This document shows positions 51,233-58,824 of a DNA stretch of 64,000 bases, piece by piece. Both the position numbers and the translations under genes were made by a program. Source of the DNA: DASQMT01 sp963827335 (GTDB lineage: Bacteria > Actinomycetota > Thermoleophilia > Solirubrobacterales > Solirubrobacteraceae). The notes under the pieces are model-generated. The model saw only the letters and a list, made by a program, of their open reading frames with translations. It did not search any database and was not told the DNA's origin. How positions within the stretch are numbered: the first letter of the stretch is position 1; each line of letters starts with the position of its first letter. The stretch is from the NCBI GenBank assembly GCA_963827335.1, contig CAWHAP010000018.1, forward strand, positions 432,195 through 496,194, read 5' to 3'.

Positions 51233-52388
51233 GCGAGCGCACGGCCTCGAGGCAGACCGCGGCGACGCCGGCGACGGTCGCGAGGTCGAGGTTCGCGGCC
51301 ACGTCGCCGTGCGAGTGGTAGTGCGGGGCCATCTTGTAGCGATCGATCGCGGCGAGCACGCCGGTGGGGTAGCCGGCCTTGAGCGCGATCAGCGCGTCGG
51401 TGGCGAAGCCCGAGCGCAGCCCGCGGCGCAGCGGGTGCCCGGCGCGCTCCCCGCACGCCGCGAGCCAGTCGCGCACCGCGGGCGTGTAGTCGTGCATGCG
51501 CAGCATCCCCTCGCCCTCGAGCACGATCGCCTCCGGGCCGCCGACGCACTCCAGCACGACGAAGCGCGTGCGCTCGGGGTCGAGCGCGCCGGCGTGGCGG
51601 GCGACGAAGCCGCGCATCCCCTCCATGAACGACTCCTCGGCGCCCGTCGAGACCAGCAGCACGCGCACGCCCGCCGGCGGGTCGTCGCGCAGCAGGCGCG
51701 CGAGCTCCGCGAGCACGGCGACGGCGGCGAGGTTGTCGTTGGCGCCGGGGACGACGGGGCGGCGGGCGATGTCGCCGACGGCCAGCGCCGACAGCAGCGC
51801 GAGGACGCCGCCGGCCCGCCGCAGCCGGCGCCGGCCGAGCAGCGCGCCCAGGCCGGCCAGCGCCGGGCCGGCCACCACGAGCCGCATCAGCGGCGGCGAG
51901 GTCTCCTGGCGGGCGTACCAGTCCGGGAAGGCGTCGGCGATCGCGCGAGTCGGGCCGGGATGGAACACCAGGCCGCCCTGGGCCGCGTCGTGGTGGGCGA
52001 CGAAGACGACCGTCTCCGCCCCGTCCGGGTCGCCGGCCTCCGCGACGACGTTGTGCGTGGCGCGGCGCGGCAGCACGCGCCGGAACAGGTGCGGGCCGGC
52101 GGACACGTCGTCGGCGATCAGGGCGGCCGCGGCGAGCCCCGCGACGGCGCCGGCCGGGCGGGCGCCGCGGGCGAGTCCTGCAGCCGCCCCCAGCGCGCTC
52201 AGGAGCGCGACGGGGACCGCGAAGGACCCGGTCGCGGGCTCGGCCTCGACCCGCGCGGGCGCGCCCAGCGCCTCGAGGTGGTCGCGCAGCCATTCCGCGG
52301 CGCGCCGCTCCCCCGCCGACGCGGGCGGGCGCTCGATCGCCTCCAGGTGCTCGACGAGGGCGCGCAGGCGGTGCGGGTCCGGCGGCAT
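51222..52388 (-). CDS. M28-family metallopeptidase with internal membrane segments
   Basis: 388 residues. Zinc-binding residues of the M28 fold are visible in order: VFVAHHDAA, GANDNLAAVAVLAELARLL, STGAEESFMEGMRGF, and the final His in HYHSHGD. Unusually, hydrophobic stretches (about 55-90 and 155-205) interrupt the first half, suggesting a membrane-associated aminopeptidase. No signal peptide. ATG 52388 lies 28 bp from the divergent HIT gene, sharing a compact promoter region. Confidence 0.84.
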   Translation of the reverse strand: MPPDPHRLRALVEHLEAIERPPASAGERRAAEWLRDHLEALGAPARVEAEPATGSFAVPVALLSALGAAAGLARGARPAGAVAGLAAAALIADDVSAGPHLFRRVLPRRATHNVVAEAGDPDGAETVVFVAHHDAAQGGLVFHPGPTRAIADAFPDWYARQETSPPLMRLVVAGPALAGLGALLGRRRLRRAGGVLALLSALAVGDIARRPVVPGANDNLAAVAVLAELARLLRDDPPAGVRVLLVSTGAEESFMEGMRGFVARHAGALDPERTRFVVLECVGGPEAIVLEGEGMLRMHDYTPAVRDWLAACGERAGHPLRRGLRSGFATDALIALKAGYPTGVLAAIDRYKMAPHYHSHGDVAANLDLATVAGVAAVCLEAVRSLRT

Positions 52389-52397
52389 GGCCGGGGC

Positions 52398-52407
52398 AGG
52401 CTAGTAC
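52398..52407. promoter_or_regulatory. Overlapping divergent -10 boxes between M28 and HIT genes
   Basis: AGGCTAGTAC reads TAGCCT on the minus strand (9 nt before ATG 52388) and TAGTAC on the plus strand (9 nt before ATG 52417). Both predict leaderless transcripts from one 28-bp intergenic gap. Confidence 0.45.
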
Positions 52408-52416
52408 GGTCCGCGC

Positions 52417-52833
52417 ATGAGCGACCCCGACTGCCTGTTCTGCAAGATCGTCGCGGGCGAGATCCCGGCGACGCGCGTCCGCGAGGACGAGCGCACGATC
52501 GCCTTCATGGACATCAACCCGGCCACCCGCGGTCACCTGCTCGTGATCCCCAGGGCGCACTCCGCCGACCTCCTCGAGATCGGCGCCGAGGACCTCGCGG
52601 CCTGCGCCGCCGCCGCCCAGGAGCTGGCGGTCCGAGTGAAGACGAGGCTCGGGGCCGACGGGGTCAACCTCATGAACTCCTGCGGGGCCGCCGCATGGCA
52701 GACCGTGTTCCACTTCCACGTGCACGTGATCCCGCGCTACGCCGCCGATCCGCTGCGCCTCCCGTGGGCCCCGGAGCCGGGTGACCGCGAGGAGATCGCC
52801 GCGGCCGCGGAGGCCCTCGCTTCCGGCGACTGA
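52417..52833 (+). CDS. HIT-family nucleotide hydrolase/transferase
   Basis: 138 residues. N-terminal CLFCKIVAGEIPATRV (with the two Cys common in this group) and the histidine triad FHFHVHVIPRY near residue 108. Hinge-type hydrolases of this kind cleave adenosine 5'-phosphoramidates and related nucleotides. Start ATG 52417 by the leaderless promoter; cytoplasmic. Confidence 0.94.
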   Translation: MSDPDCLFCKIVAGEIPATRVREDERTIAFMDINPATRGHLLVIPRAHSADLLEIGAEDLAACAAAAQELAVRVKTRLGADGVNLMNSCGAAAWQTVFHFHVHVIPRYAADPLRLPWAPEPGDREEIAAAAEALASGD

Positions 52834-52853
52834 AAACCTGTCCGTTCGGACGC

Positions 52854-52883
52854 TTGCTTTGACGCTGCCGTTCTGAATAGGTT
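52854..52883 (+). promoter_or_regulatory. Candidate promoter and leader of the cold-shock gene
   Basis: TTGCTT (52854-52859), an 18-nt spacer and TAGGTT (52878-52883) predict a start near 52890 and a leader of about 75 nt, which fits the long leaders of cold-shock genes. A TTGACG at 52859 overlaps but is too close to the -10 box. Confidence 0.35.
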
Positions 52884-52963
52884 TGTCAGCGTTGGGACCG
52901 GCGGTACTGACCGGTCGTCACCAGGGGGCTCGATCGAGCGCCGGAGTGTGGGGAATGCAAGGC

Positions 52964-53167
52964 ATGGCTTCAGGGACGGTCAAGTGGTTCTCTGACGACA
53001 AGGGGTTCGGCTTCATCACGCCCGACGAGGGCGGCCGTGACCTCTTCGTCCATTTCTCGGGGATCATCGGCGACGGCTACCGCTCGCTGCCCGAGGGCTC
53101 CAAGGTCACCTACGACGAGGAGAACGGCGAGAAGGGCCCCAAGGCAGTCAACGTCCAGAAGGTCTGA
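52964..53167 (+). CDS. Cold-shock protein (CspA family)
   Basis: 67 residues, exactly the usual size. OB-fold single-strand nucleic acid binder with RNP1 KGFGFITPD and RNP2 LFVHFSGI. The second half, EGSKVTYDEENGEKGPKAVN, is canonical. ATG 52964 is preferred; the frame is open to 52883 and an ATG at 52955 is possible but not conserved. GGGGA lies about 9 nt upstream. Confidence 0.95.
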   Translation: MASGTVKWFSDDKGFGFITPDEGGRDLFVHFSGIIGDGYRSLPEGSKVTYDEENGEKGPKAVNVQKV

Positions 53168-53241
53168 TCGCGCTGGGGGCGGTGGGCGAGGTCGCCGCCC
53201 CCGACAGCAACCTTGACCGGCGGCTCGTGTTGAATGCGGGC

Positions 53242-53934
53242 ATGCACAGGACGTTCTCCAGGCTGATCTGCACGGCCTTCGTCGCGGCGCTCGCGCTGCC
53301 CGGAGTGGCGTCGGCCCGCATCATCGAGGTGGGAGCCATCGGCACGCCGCCGGTGGCGAGCTGCCCCACGAGCCCGTGCGAGGTCATCTCCCGCACGACG
53401 GCGTACCAGTTCCGCGTCGGCGCCAAGCGCGGCGTCTTCGTGGCCCCGGCCGACGGCCGCATCGTGGCCTGGTCGATCACCCTCGGCGCGCCCGGCAAGA
53501 AGCAGCGCGCGTTCTTCGAGGAGAACCTCGGCGGCGCCTCGCAGGCCGGCATCAGCGTGCTCAGGCCGGGCAAGCGCTACTTCGGCCGCGTGACGGCCGC
53601 GAGCCCGCTCCAGGCCCTCACGCCGTACTTCGGCCAGACCGTGCAGTTCCCGCTCACGACCTCGCTGGACGTCAAGAAGGGCAACATCGTCGCCCTGTCG
53701 GTGCCGACCTGGGCGCCCGCGCTGGGCCTCGGGCTCGGCAGGGACCACTCGTGGAAGGCGAGCCGCCAGAAGACGGCCTGCGACGACACGCAGACCCAGA
53801 GCGTCCAGCTCGACGTGACCGACCTCGCGCAGTACAAGTGCGCCTACCGGACGGCGCGCCTGAGCTACAGCGCGACGCTGATCACGACGCCGGTCCCGCC
53901 CGAGCCGCCCAAGAAGCCGAAGCCGAAGCCCTAG
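53242..53934 (+). CDS. Secreted protein of unknown function
   Basis: 230 residues from ATG 53242. Signal peptide FSRLICTAFVAALALPGVASA, then a mostly beta-rich domain (VFVAPADGRIVAWSITLG, GKRYFGRVTAASPLQ) and a Pro/Lys-rich tail PPEPPKKPKPKP that could contact the wall. Four Cys outside the signal peptide may form disulfides. Not recognised as a known family. The frame is open upstream to 53182 but the signal peptide argues for this start. It is convergent with the GGDEF/HD-GYP gene across the palindromic element. Confidence 0.7.
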   Translation: MHRTFSRLICTAFVAALALPGVASARIIEVGAIGTPPVASCPTSPCEVISRTTAYQFRVGAKRGVFVAPADGRIVAWSITLGAPGKKQRAFFEENLGGASQAGISVLRPGKRYFGRVTAASPLQALTPYFGQTVQFPLTTSLDVKKGNIVALSVPTWAPALGLGLGRDHSWKASRQKTACDDTQTQSVQLDVTDLAQYKCAYRTARLSYSATLITTPVPPEPPKKPKPKP

Positions 53935-53951
53935 ACGCCGCTCGCCGTCCC

Positions 53952-54226
53952 GGCCGCGGCGCACGTCAACGGCGGGCATCGAGTGGGTCGGTCCGATGGC
54001 GGCGGGATTTCGTCGCGCGCAGCCACTCCTCGGGCGAGCGCGCGACGTTCACCATCGTATAGGTGGCAAACGTCGCGTCGGCGTGAGCGCCGGACACGGA
54101 CGCGACGTTGTGCGGCTATAGCGCGCACAACGTCACACGAGCCGCTCTCGCGCCGGCGAATGTGACGTTTTGCAGGCACCCCCGGACCCGCCCCCTCGAT
54201 GCCCGCCGTTGATGTGCGCCGGGGCC
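53952..54226. repeat. Intergenic palindromic element, copy 2
   Basis: Terminal arms 53952-53995 and 54183-54226 are 44-bp inverted repeats with scattered mismatches, sharing the core ACGTCAACGGC-GGCATCGA with copy 1. Internal hairpins: CGCGACGTT (54041-54049) with AACGTCGCG (54069-54077), flanking CACC/GGTG; and GACGTTGTGCG (54104-54114) with CGCACAACGTC (54124-54134). AACGTCAC at 54129 can also pair with GTGACGTT at 54162, so alternative folds exist. The whole 339-bp gap between two convergent genes (53935-54273) holds nothing else I can see. Confidence 0.72.
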
Positions 54227-54273
54227 GCCGCTCGCGACCCACGGAGCGCAGCGGCCGGTCCACGGATCGGCCC

Positions 54274-56121
54274 CTAGGCGTAGCCGAGCAGGTCGAGCAG
54301 GGCCTCGACGATCTGCGGATCGAACTGCGTGCCCGAGAGGGCGCGCAGCTCGGCGACGGCGTCGTCCTGCTCGAGCGCGGCGCGGTAGGGCCGCGAGGCG
54401 ATCATGGCCACGTAGGCGTCGCAGGCGAGCACGATGCGCGAGCCGATCGGGATCTGCGTGCCGGCCAGCCCGTCGGGATAGCCCGTGCCGTCCCAGTGCT
54501 CGTGCTCGTGGCGCACGATCGGCGCCAGCGGGGCGAGCTGGGGGAGCCGGCGCAGGATGCCCTCGCCGATCACGGGGTGCTGGGCCATGACGTCCCACTC
54601 GGCGTCGTCGAGCACGCCGTCCTTCTGGAGGATCTCCGGCGGGATGCCGAGCTTGCCGACGTCGTGCAGCAGCGCGCCGTGGCCGACGCGCTCGACGGCG
54701 TCGGCGGTCAGGCCGAGCAGCATGGCCACGCCGGTGGCGAGGCGGACGACCTGCTCCGAGTGCCCGGCGGTGCGGCTGTCGCGCGCGTCGATCGCGGCGG
54801 CGAGCGCCTGCACGGCGGCGGGCGAGCCGTCGGAGTCCTGCAGCCGGGCCAGCTCCTCCTCGGCGTCCGGGTTGGCGACCGCGACGCGGCCCTTGCCCGT
54901 GCGCTTGGCCAGCAGCAGGGCGCGGTCGGCGGCCGCGAGCAGCTCGTCGGCGCCCATCGTCGCGTCCCACGCGGACACGCCGATCGAGCAGCTCCCGCTC
55001 GGGCCGTGCGGCATGCGCGGCGAGCCGGCCCGCACGCGCTCCTGGACGCGCTCGGCGACGGCGCGCGCCGCCTGCTCCTCGGTGCCGGGCAGCACGAGCA
55101 CGAACTCGTCGCCGCCGTAGCGGGCGACCTGGTCGTACGGGCGCACCTCGGCGCGCAGCGCGTCGGCGACCCGGCGCAGCAGCGCGTCGCCCGCGGGATG
55201 GCCGAGCTCGTCGTTGACGCGCTTGAAGTTGTCGAGGTCGATCAGGACGCAGGAGAGCGGCAGCCGGTCGCGCGCGGCGCGGGCGATCTCCTCGCGCACG
55301 CGCACCTGCATGGCGCCGTGGTTGAGCAGGCCGGTGAGGGCGTCGGTGCTCGCCGCGGTGCGGACGTCGTCGTAGGCCTCGGCGTTGTGGCAGGCGACCA
55401 CGGCGAGGTCGGCGATCGCCTCGAGCACGTGCAGGTCGTCGGGGGCCAGGTCGCGCTCGTCCGCGAAGCCGATCGAGAGCGCCCCGCGCAGCTCGCCGTT
55501 CCACCGCATCGGCACGCCGACGCCGGCGCGGACCGCGGGCATCCGGCGGGCCGCGGCGGTGATCGCGAGGTCCTCGCGCCGGATCGGCAGCGCGACGGTG
55601 CGGCCCGTGGCGAGCACCTGGCCGGCGATGCCCTCGCCGGGCTCGAGCCGGGAGCCGAACCACTCCTGGGGGCAGTTGTGCCCGGCCGTGGCCAGCGCGG
55701 TGCCGTCCTCGTCGAGGAGGTAGACGCCCGCGAGCTCGCCGCCGACGGCGAGGCTGGCCTCGCGGGCCAGGGTGTCGAGCACGGCCTGCAGCTCGAGCGA
55801 GACGTTCAGCGCGTGCGCGGCGCGCGCGAGGGCGCCGTCGCGATGCGCCTGCTCGATGCGCCGCTGCTCGGACTCGAGCCGCGCCAGGCCGAGCGCGGCC
55901 TGGTTGGCGAAGGTCTCGGCGAGCAGGAGCTCGTCGTCCGCCCACGGCTGCGCGACGCTGCGGGCGAGGACCGCGACGTGGTGGACGTCGCCGGCCCAGG
56001 CGACGGGCACGAGCAGGGCGGTGCGGGCCGCCAGGCGGGTGGCCAGGTCGGCGCCCAGCTCGTCGACGGTGCGGCCCTCGTCGAGGGCGAGCGTGCGGGC
56101 GGTGGCGACGACGTGGGCCAC
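54274..56121 (-). CDS. Bifunctional cyclic-di-GMP enzyme: GAF-GAF-GGDEF-HD-GYP
   Basis: 615 residues from the first usual start codon, GTG 56121. Order: end of a first GAF domain (1-80), a second GAF (about 95-245), GGDEF cyclase (about 255-410) with intact GGDEF and an inhibitory RPYD site five residues before it, and HD-GYP phosphodiesterase (about 430-610) with LLHDVGKLGIP and HEHEHWDGTGYPDG. Both synthesis and breakdown of c-di-GMP look possible. No membrane segment. The first GAF domain appears to begin upstream of this start, so the true N-terminus is unresolved (see next entry). Confidence 0.9.
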   Translation of the reverse strand: MAHVVATARTLALDEGRTVDELGADLATRLAARTALLVPVAWAGDVHHVAVLARSVAQPWADDELLLAETFANQAALGLARLESEQRRIEQAHRDGALARAAHALNVSLELQAVLDTLAREASLAVGGELAGVYLLDEDGTALATAGHNCPQEWFGSRLEPGEGIAGQVLATGRTVALPIRREDLAITAAARRMPAVRAGVGVPMRWNGELRGALSIGFADERDLAPDDLHVLEAIADLAVVACHNAEAYDDVRTAASTDALTGLLNHGAMQVRVREEIARAARDRLPLSCVLIDLDNFKRVNDELGHPAGDALLRRVADALRAEVRPYDQVARYGGDEFVLVLPGTEEQAARAVAERVQERVRAGSPRMPHGPSGSCSIGVSAWDATMGADELLAAADRALLLAKRTGKGRVAVANPDAEEELARLQDSDGSPAAVQALAAAIDARDSRTAGHSEQVVRLATGVAMLLGLTADAVERVGHGALLHDVGKLGIPPEILQKDGVLDDAEWDVMAQHPVIGEGILRRLPQLAPLAPIVRHEHEHWDGTGYPDGLAGTQIPIGSRIVLACDAYVAMIASRPYRAALEQDDAVAELRALSGTQFDPQIVEALLDLLGYA

Positions 56122-56451
56122 GCCCTGCGGGACGGGCGCGCCGTCGGCGGGGACGGGCAGCAGCTCGAAGCCCTCGACCTGGAGCGCGTCGCGGATCTCG
56201 GCGACGAACGTCGCCAGGATCTCGGCCGGATCGGCGGCCGAGAGGGCCGCCTCGGAGAGGCGGCGCAGGGGAGCGTGCGCGGCGTGCGCCCGGATGCGTG
56301 CGGTGGTCGTCAGGGGAGTGGGTACTGCGGTCAGCCGAGAGAGGCGATGCCCGTTCGGTATCGGCCCCGGGTGGGCCGTTCTTGATGAGTAACGGGCGCG
56401 GAGACGGCCGCTGTGCGCGGGATATTCGTCCAGGTCGCGCCAGCGGGCGCG
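56122..56451 (-). other. Open, conserved-looking upstream extension of the GGDEF/HD-GYP gene without a standard start codon
   Basis: The same frame stays open for 330 bp to the TAG of the lipoprotein gene (56452) but has no ATG, GTG or TTG. Its translation (for example ADPAEILATFVAEIRDALQ, VEGFELLPVPADG) completes the missing first half of a GAF domain. The gene may start at CTG (56313 or nearby), or a sequencing error or mutation may hide the start. Confidence 0.5.
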
Positions 56452-56871
56452 CTAGCAGGCGCCGGCGTTCTGCGCGCAGAAGTCCTCGAACTGCTGGGCT
56501 TCCGAGCCCGCCGGCGGCGGGGTGTCGTTCGAGGCGGAGTCCTCGGGCACTGCCGTGGCCTCGGGGACGGCGGCCCCGCCGCTGTCGTCGGCGGGCGGGG
56601 TCGTGGTGCCGCTGTCGGCGCCGCTGTCGTCGGTCGTGCCGTCGTCGGTGGTGCCGGAGTCCGTGCTGTCGTCCGTGCTCGAGTCGTCGGCCGTGCCGTC
56701 CCCGGTGGCCGTGCCGCTGCCGCCGGCGCCGAGCTCGGCGTCGGTCGGGACGGTCAGCTCGGGCGGGTTGCCCGGCACCTCGTCCGCGCTGACCTGACCC
56801 CCGCCGCAGCCGGCCGCGGCGAACGCGGCGATGGCCAGGACGGCCGTCAGGAGTGTGCGCAGGTGGCGCAT
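56452..56871 (-). CDS. Small lipoprotein with Asp/Thr/Ser-rich repeat region
   Basis: 139 residues from ATG 56871 (GTG 56880 possible). Signal peptide with lipobox AAAGC near residue 22, then low-complexity Asp/Thr/Ser/Gly runs such as DDSSTDDSTDSGTTDDGTTD and a short conserved-looking end with two Cys (FEDFCAQNAGAC). Likely a surface spacer or ligand protein. Lies 16 bp after the zinc-ribbon gene, probably on the same transcript. Function unknown. Confidence 0.68.
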   Translation of the reverse strand: MRHLRTLLTAVLAIAAFAAAGCGGGQVSADEVPGNPPELTVPTDAELGAGGSGTATGDGTADDSSTDDSTDSGTTDDGTTDDSGADSGTTTPPADDSGGAAVPEATAVPEDSASNDTPPPAGSEAQQFEDFCAQNAGAC

Positions 56872-56887
56872 GGGCAGCACGTGGGGG

Positions 56888-57157
56888 TCAGCGGGGCAGG
56901 GCGGCCATGCGGCGGCCGCAGTGCGGGCAGTCGTTGAGGTCCTTCTGCGCGAGCTGGTCGCACCAGTTGCAGAATCGGAGGTTCTCGACGGACCATGCCA
57001 GCGACGACTTCGACGGCGCGGCGGGGAGGACCTTCCCCACGACGTCCATCGGCTCCCCCGTGTCGCGGTCGCGGTAGACCTGACCCTCCTCGGCGGGGAG
57101 CAGCACCTCGCGCCCGGTGGACGGAGTGCGCAGCCGGTAGAGCTGGCGCTCGCTCAT
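56888..57157 (-). CDS. Small zinc-ribbon protein
   Basis: 89 residues from ATG 57157. C-terminal CNWC and CPHC pairs form a zinc ribbon; the N-terminal part (LYRLRTPSTGREVLLPAEEG, VYRDRDTGEPM) is not recognised. Leaderless start predicted from TAGGCT on the minus strand. Divergent from the glycosyltransferase gene by about 70 bp. Confidence 0.72.
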   Translation of the reverse strand: MSERQLYRLRTPSTGREVLLPAEEGQVYRDRDTGEPMDVVGKVLPAAPSKSSLAWSVENLRFCNWCDQLAQKDLNDCPHCGRRMAALPR

Positions 57158-57165
57158 CGGCGATG

Positions 57166-57171
57166 AGCCTA
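57166..57171 (-). promoter_or_regulatory. -10 box of the zinc-ribbon gene (leaderless)
   Basis: Minus-strand TAGGCT ends 8 nt before ATG 57157. Confidence 0.45.
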
Positions 57172-57214
57172 GCAACGGGCCCGGTCGGCGCGGCGCGCGC
57201 CGGGTCCGCAGCGG

Positions 57215-57220
57215 TAGCCT
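57215..57220 (+). promoter_or_regulatory. -10 box of the glycosyltransferase gene (leaderless)
   Basis: TAGCCT ends 8 nt before GTG 57229. Forms a divergent pair with the zinc-ribbon promoter. Confidence 0.45.
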
Positions 57221-57228
57221 CGCCCGTC

Positions 57229-58767
57229 GTGCGCGTGCTCATCTTCCACGGCTACCTGCTGCGCGGGACCGGCTCCAATGTCTACAACGCGGCGCTGGCG
57301 GAGGCGTTCGCCCGCAACGGTCACGAGGTGCACCTGCTCTGTCAGGACCGGGCGCCGCTCGAGCTGCGCTGGGTCGACGCCGCCGGCGACTGGGACGGCG
57401 GCGCCCTGGAGCTGCACGTGCGCCGCGATCCGCCGCGGGCGACGGTCTACCGCCCCGACCTCGGCGGGCTTCTCCCGGTCTACGTGGCCGACCGCTACGA
57501 GGGCGTCGAGGCCCGCCCCTATCCCGAGCTGAGCGAGGCCGAGGTCGCCGCCTACGTCGAGCGCAACGTCGCGGCCGTGCGCGAGGTCGCGGCCCGCGCG
57601 CGGCCAGACGTCGCGCTGGCCAACCACCTCGTGATGGGCCCGCTGATCCTCGCGCGCGCGCTCGCGGGCACCGGCGTGCCCTACGCGGTCAAGATCCACG
57701 GCAGCGCGCTGGAGTACACGGTCAAGCCGCACCCGCGGTTCCTGCCCGCGGCGCGGGAGGGGCTGGCGCCGGCGCGCGGCGTGCTGGTCGGCTCGCGCCA
57801 CACGGGGGAGAGCCTGTGGGCCGCGATGGACGAGCCGGGCCTGGAGGACAAGACCCGGCTCGGGCCGCCGGGCGTGGACGTCGGGCGCTTCGCGCCGCGC
57901 ACGCCGGAGGACGCCGCGGCGGGCTACGAGCGGTTGCGCGCCACGCTCGCGGATGCGGCGCCACCGCCCGCCGCCGCCGGGGAGGCGTCGTCGTTCTCGC
58001 GCTCCGCCGCGGAGGCGGCCGCGGCGCTGGGCGAGCTCGACCCGCGCCGGGACCGCATCGTGCTCTTCATCGGCAAGCTGATCGCGTCCAAGGGCGTCGA
58101 GCTGCTGCTGGCCGCGTGGCCGCTCGTGCGCGCGCGGGCGCCGGACGCGCGCCTCCTGATCGTCGGCTTCGGGGCCTTCCGGGCGCAGCTGCAGGAGCTC
58201 GCGGACGCGCTCTCGCGCGGCGACCTCGAGGCCGCGCGCGCCCTGCGCGCCGAGGACGGGCGCGCGCTGCCGGAGCTGGCCGCGTTCCTCGACGCGCTCG
58301 GCGCCGAGGCCTCCGCCTACCGTGCCGCCGCGGACGGCATGGCCGCGAGCGTGCACTGGGCGGGCCGGCTGGAGCACGACGAGCTGGTCGACGTGATCCC
58401 GGCGGCCGAGGCGCTCGCGATGCCGAGCACGTTCCCCGAGGCGTTCGGCATGGTGGCCGCGGAGGCGGCCGCCGGCGGCGCGCTGCCGGTGGTCGCCGGG
58501 CACTCGGGCATGGCCGAGGTCGCCGACGCGCTCGCCGCGGCCGTGCCGCCCGAGGTCCGGCCGTGGCTCACCTTCCAGGTGGGGCCGCACGCGGTCGCGC
58601 AGCTGGCCGAGGGGCTCGCCTCCTGGCTCGCAGCGCCCGCCGGCCTGCGGGCCCGCACGCGCGACGCGATCGTCGACGTGGCGCGCGAACGCTACTCGTG
58701 GGACGGCGTCGCCCGGACGGTCGTCGCGGCCGCCGAGGGGCGCCTGGACGGCATTCCGCGCCCCTAG
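57229..58767 (+). CDS. Glycosyltransferase, GT-B family 4 type, with extra insert
   Basis: 512 residues, longer than usual. GTG 57229 begins RVLIFHGYLLRGTGSNVYNA, a GT4 glycine-rich loop. The C-terminal domain has IVLFIGKLIASKGVELLLAA, LLIVGFGAFRAQLQ and AMPSTFPEAFGMVAAEAAAG with the E-x7-E-type pair. Extra residues (about 225-270 and 325-370) enlarge both halves. Stands outside the glycan clusters; acceptor unknown. Confidence 0.87.
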   Translation: MRVLIFHGYLLRGTGSNVYNAALAEAFARNGHEVHLLCQDRAPLELRWVDAAGDWDGGALELHVRRDPPRATVYRPDLGGLLPVYVADRYEGVEARPYPELSEAEVAAYVERNVAAVREVAARARPDVALANHLVMGPLILARALAGTGVPYAVKIHGSALEYTVKPHPRFLPAAREGLAPARGVLVGSRHTGESLWAAMDEPGLEDKTRLGPPGVDVGRFAPRTPEDAAAGYERLRATLADAAPPPAAAGEASSFSRSAAEAAAALGELDPRRDRIVLFIGKLIASKGVELLLAAWPLVRARAPDARLLIVGFGAFRAQLQELADALSRGDLEAARALRAEDGRALPELAAFLDALGAEASAYRAAADGMAASVHWAGRLEHDELVDVIPAAEALAMPSTFPEAFGMVAAEAAAGGALPVVAGHSGMAEVADALAAAVPPEVRPWLTFQVGPHAVAQLAEGLASWLAAPAGLRARTRDAIVDVARERYSWDGVARTVVAAAEGRLDGIPRP

Positions 58768-58810
58768 TCGCCGCCGCTCCGGGCGCGGCTCGCGCCGCCC
58801 CGCGGAAAGG

Positions 58811-58816
58811 TAGGAT
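58811..58816 (+). promoter_or_regulatory. -10 box of the cytochrome c-cupredoxin gene (leaderless)
   Basis: TAGGAT ends 8 nt before ATG 58825. Confidence 0.45.
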
Positions 58817-58824
58817 GCCGCGCC

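Noticed and set aside
52883..52963. N-terminal extension of the cold-shock protein
   Set aside because: The conserved protein starts at MASGTVKWF; the upstream part fits a transcribed leader.
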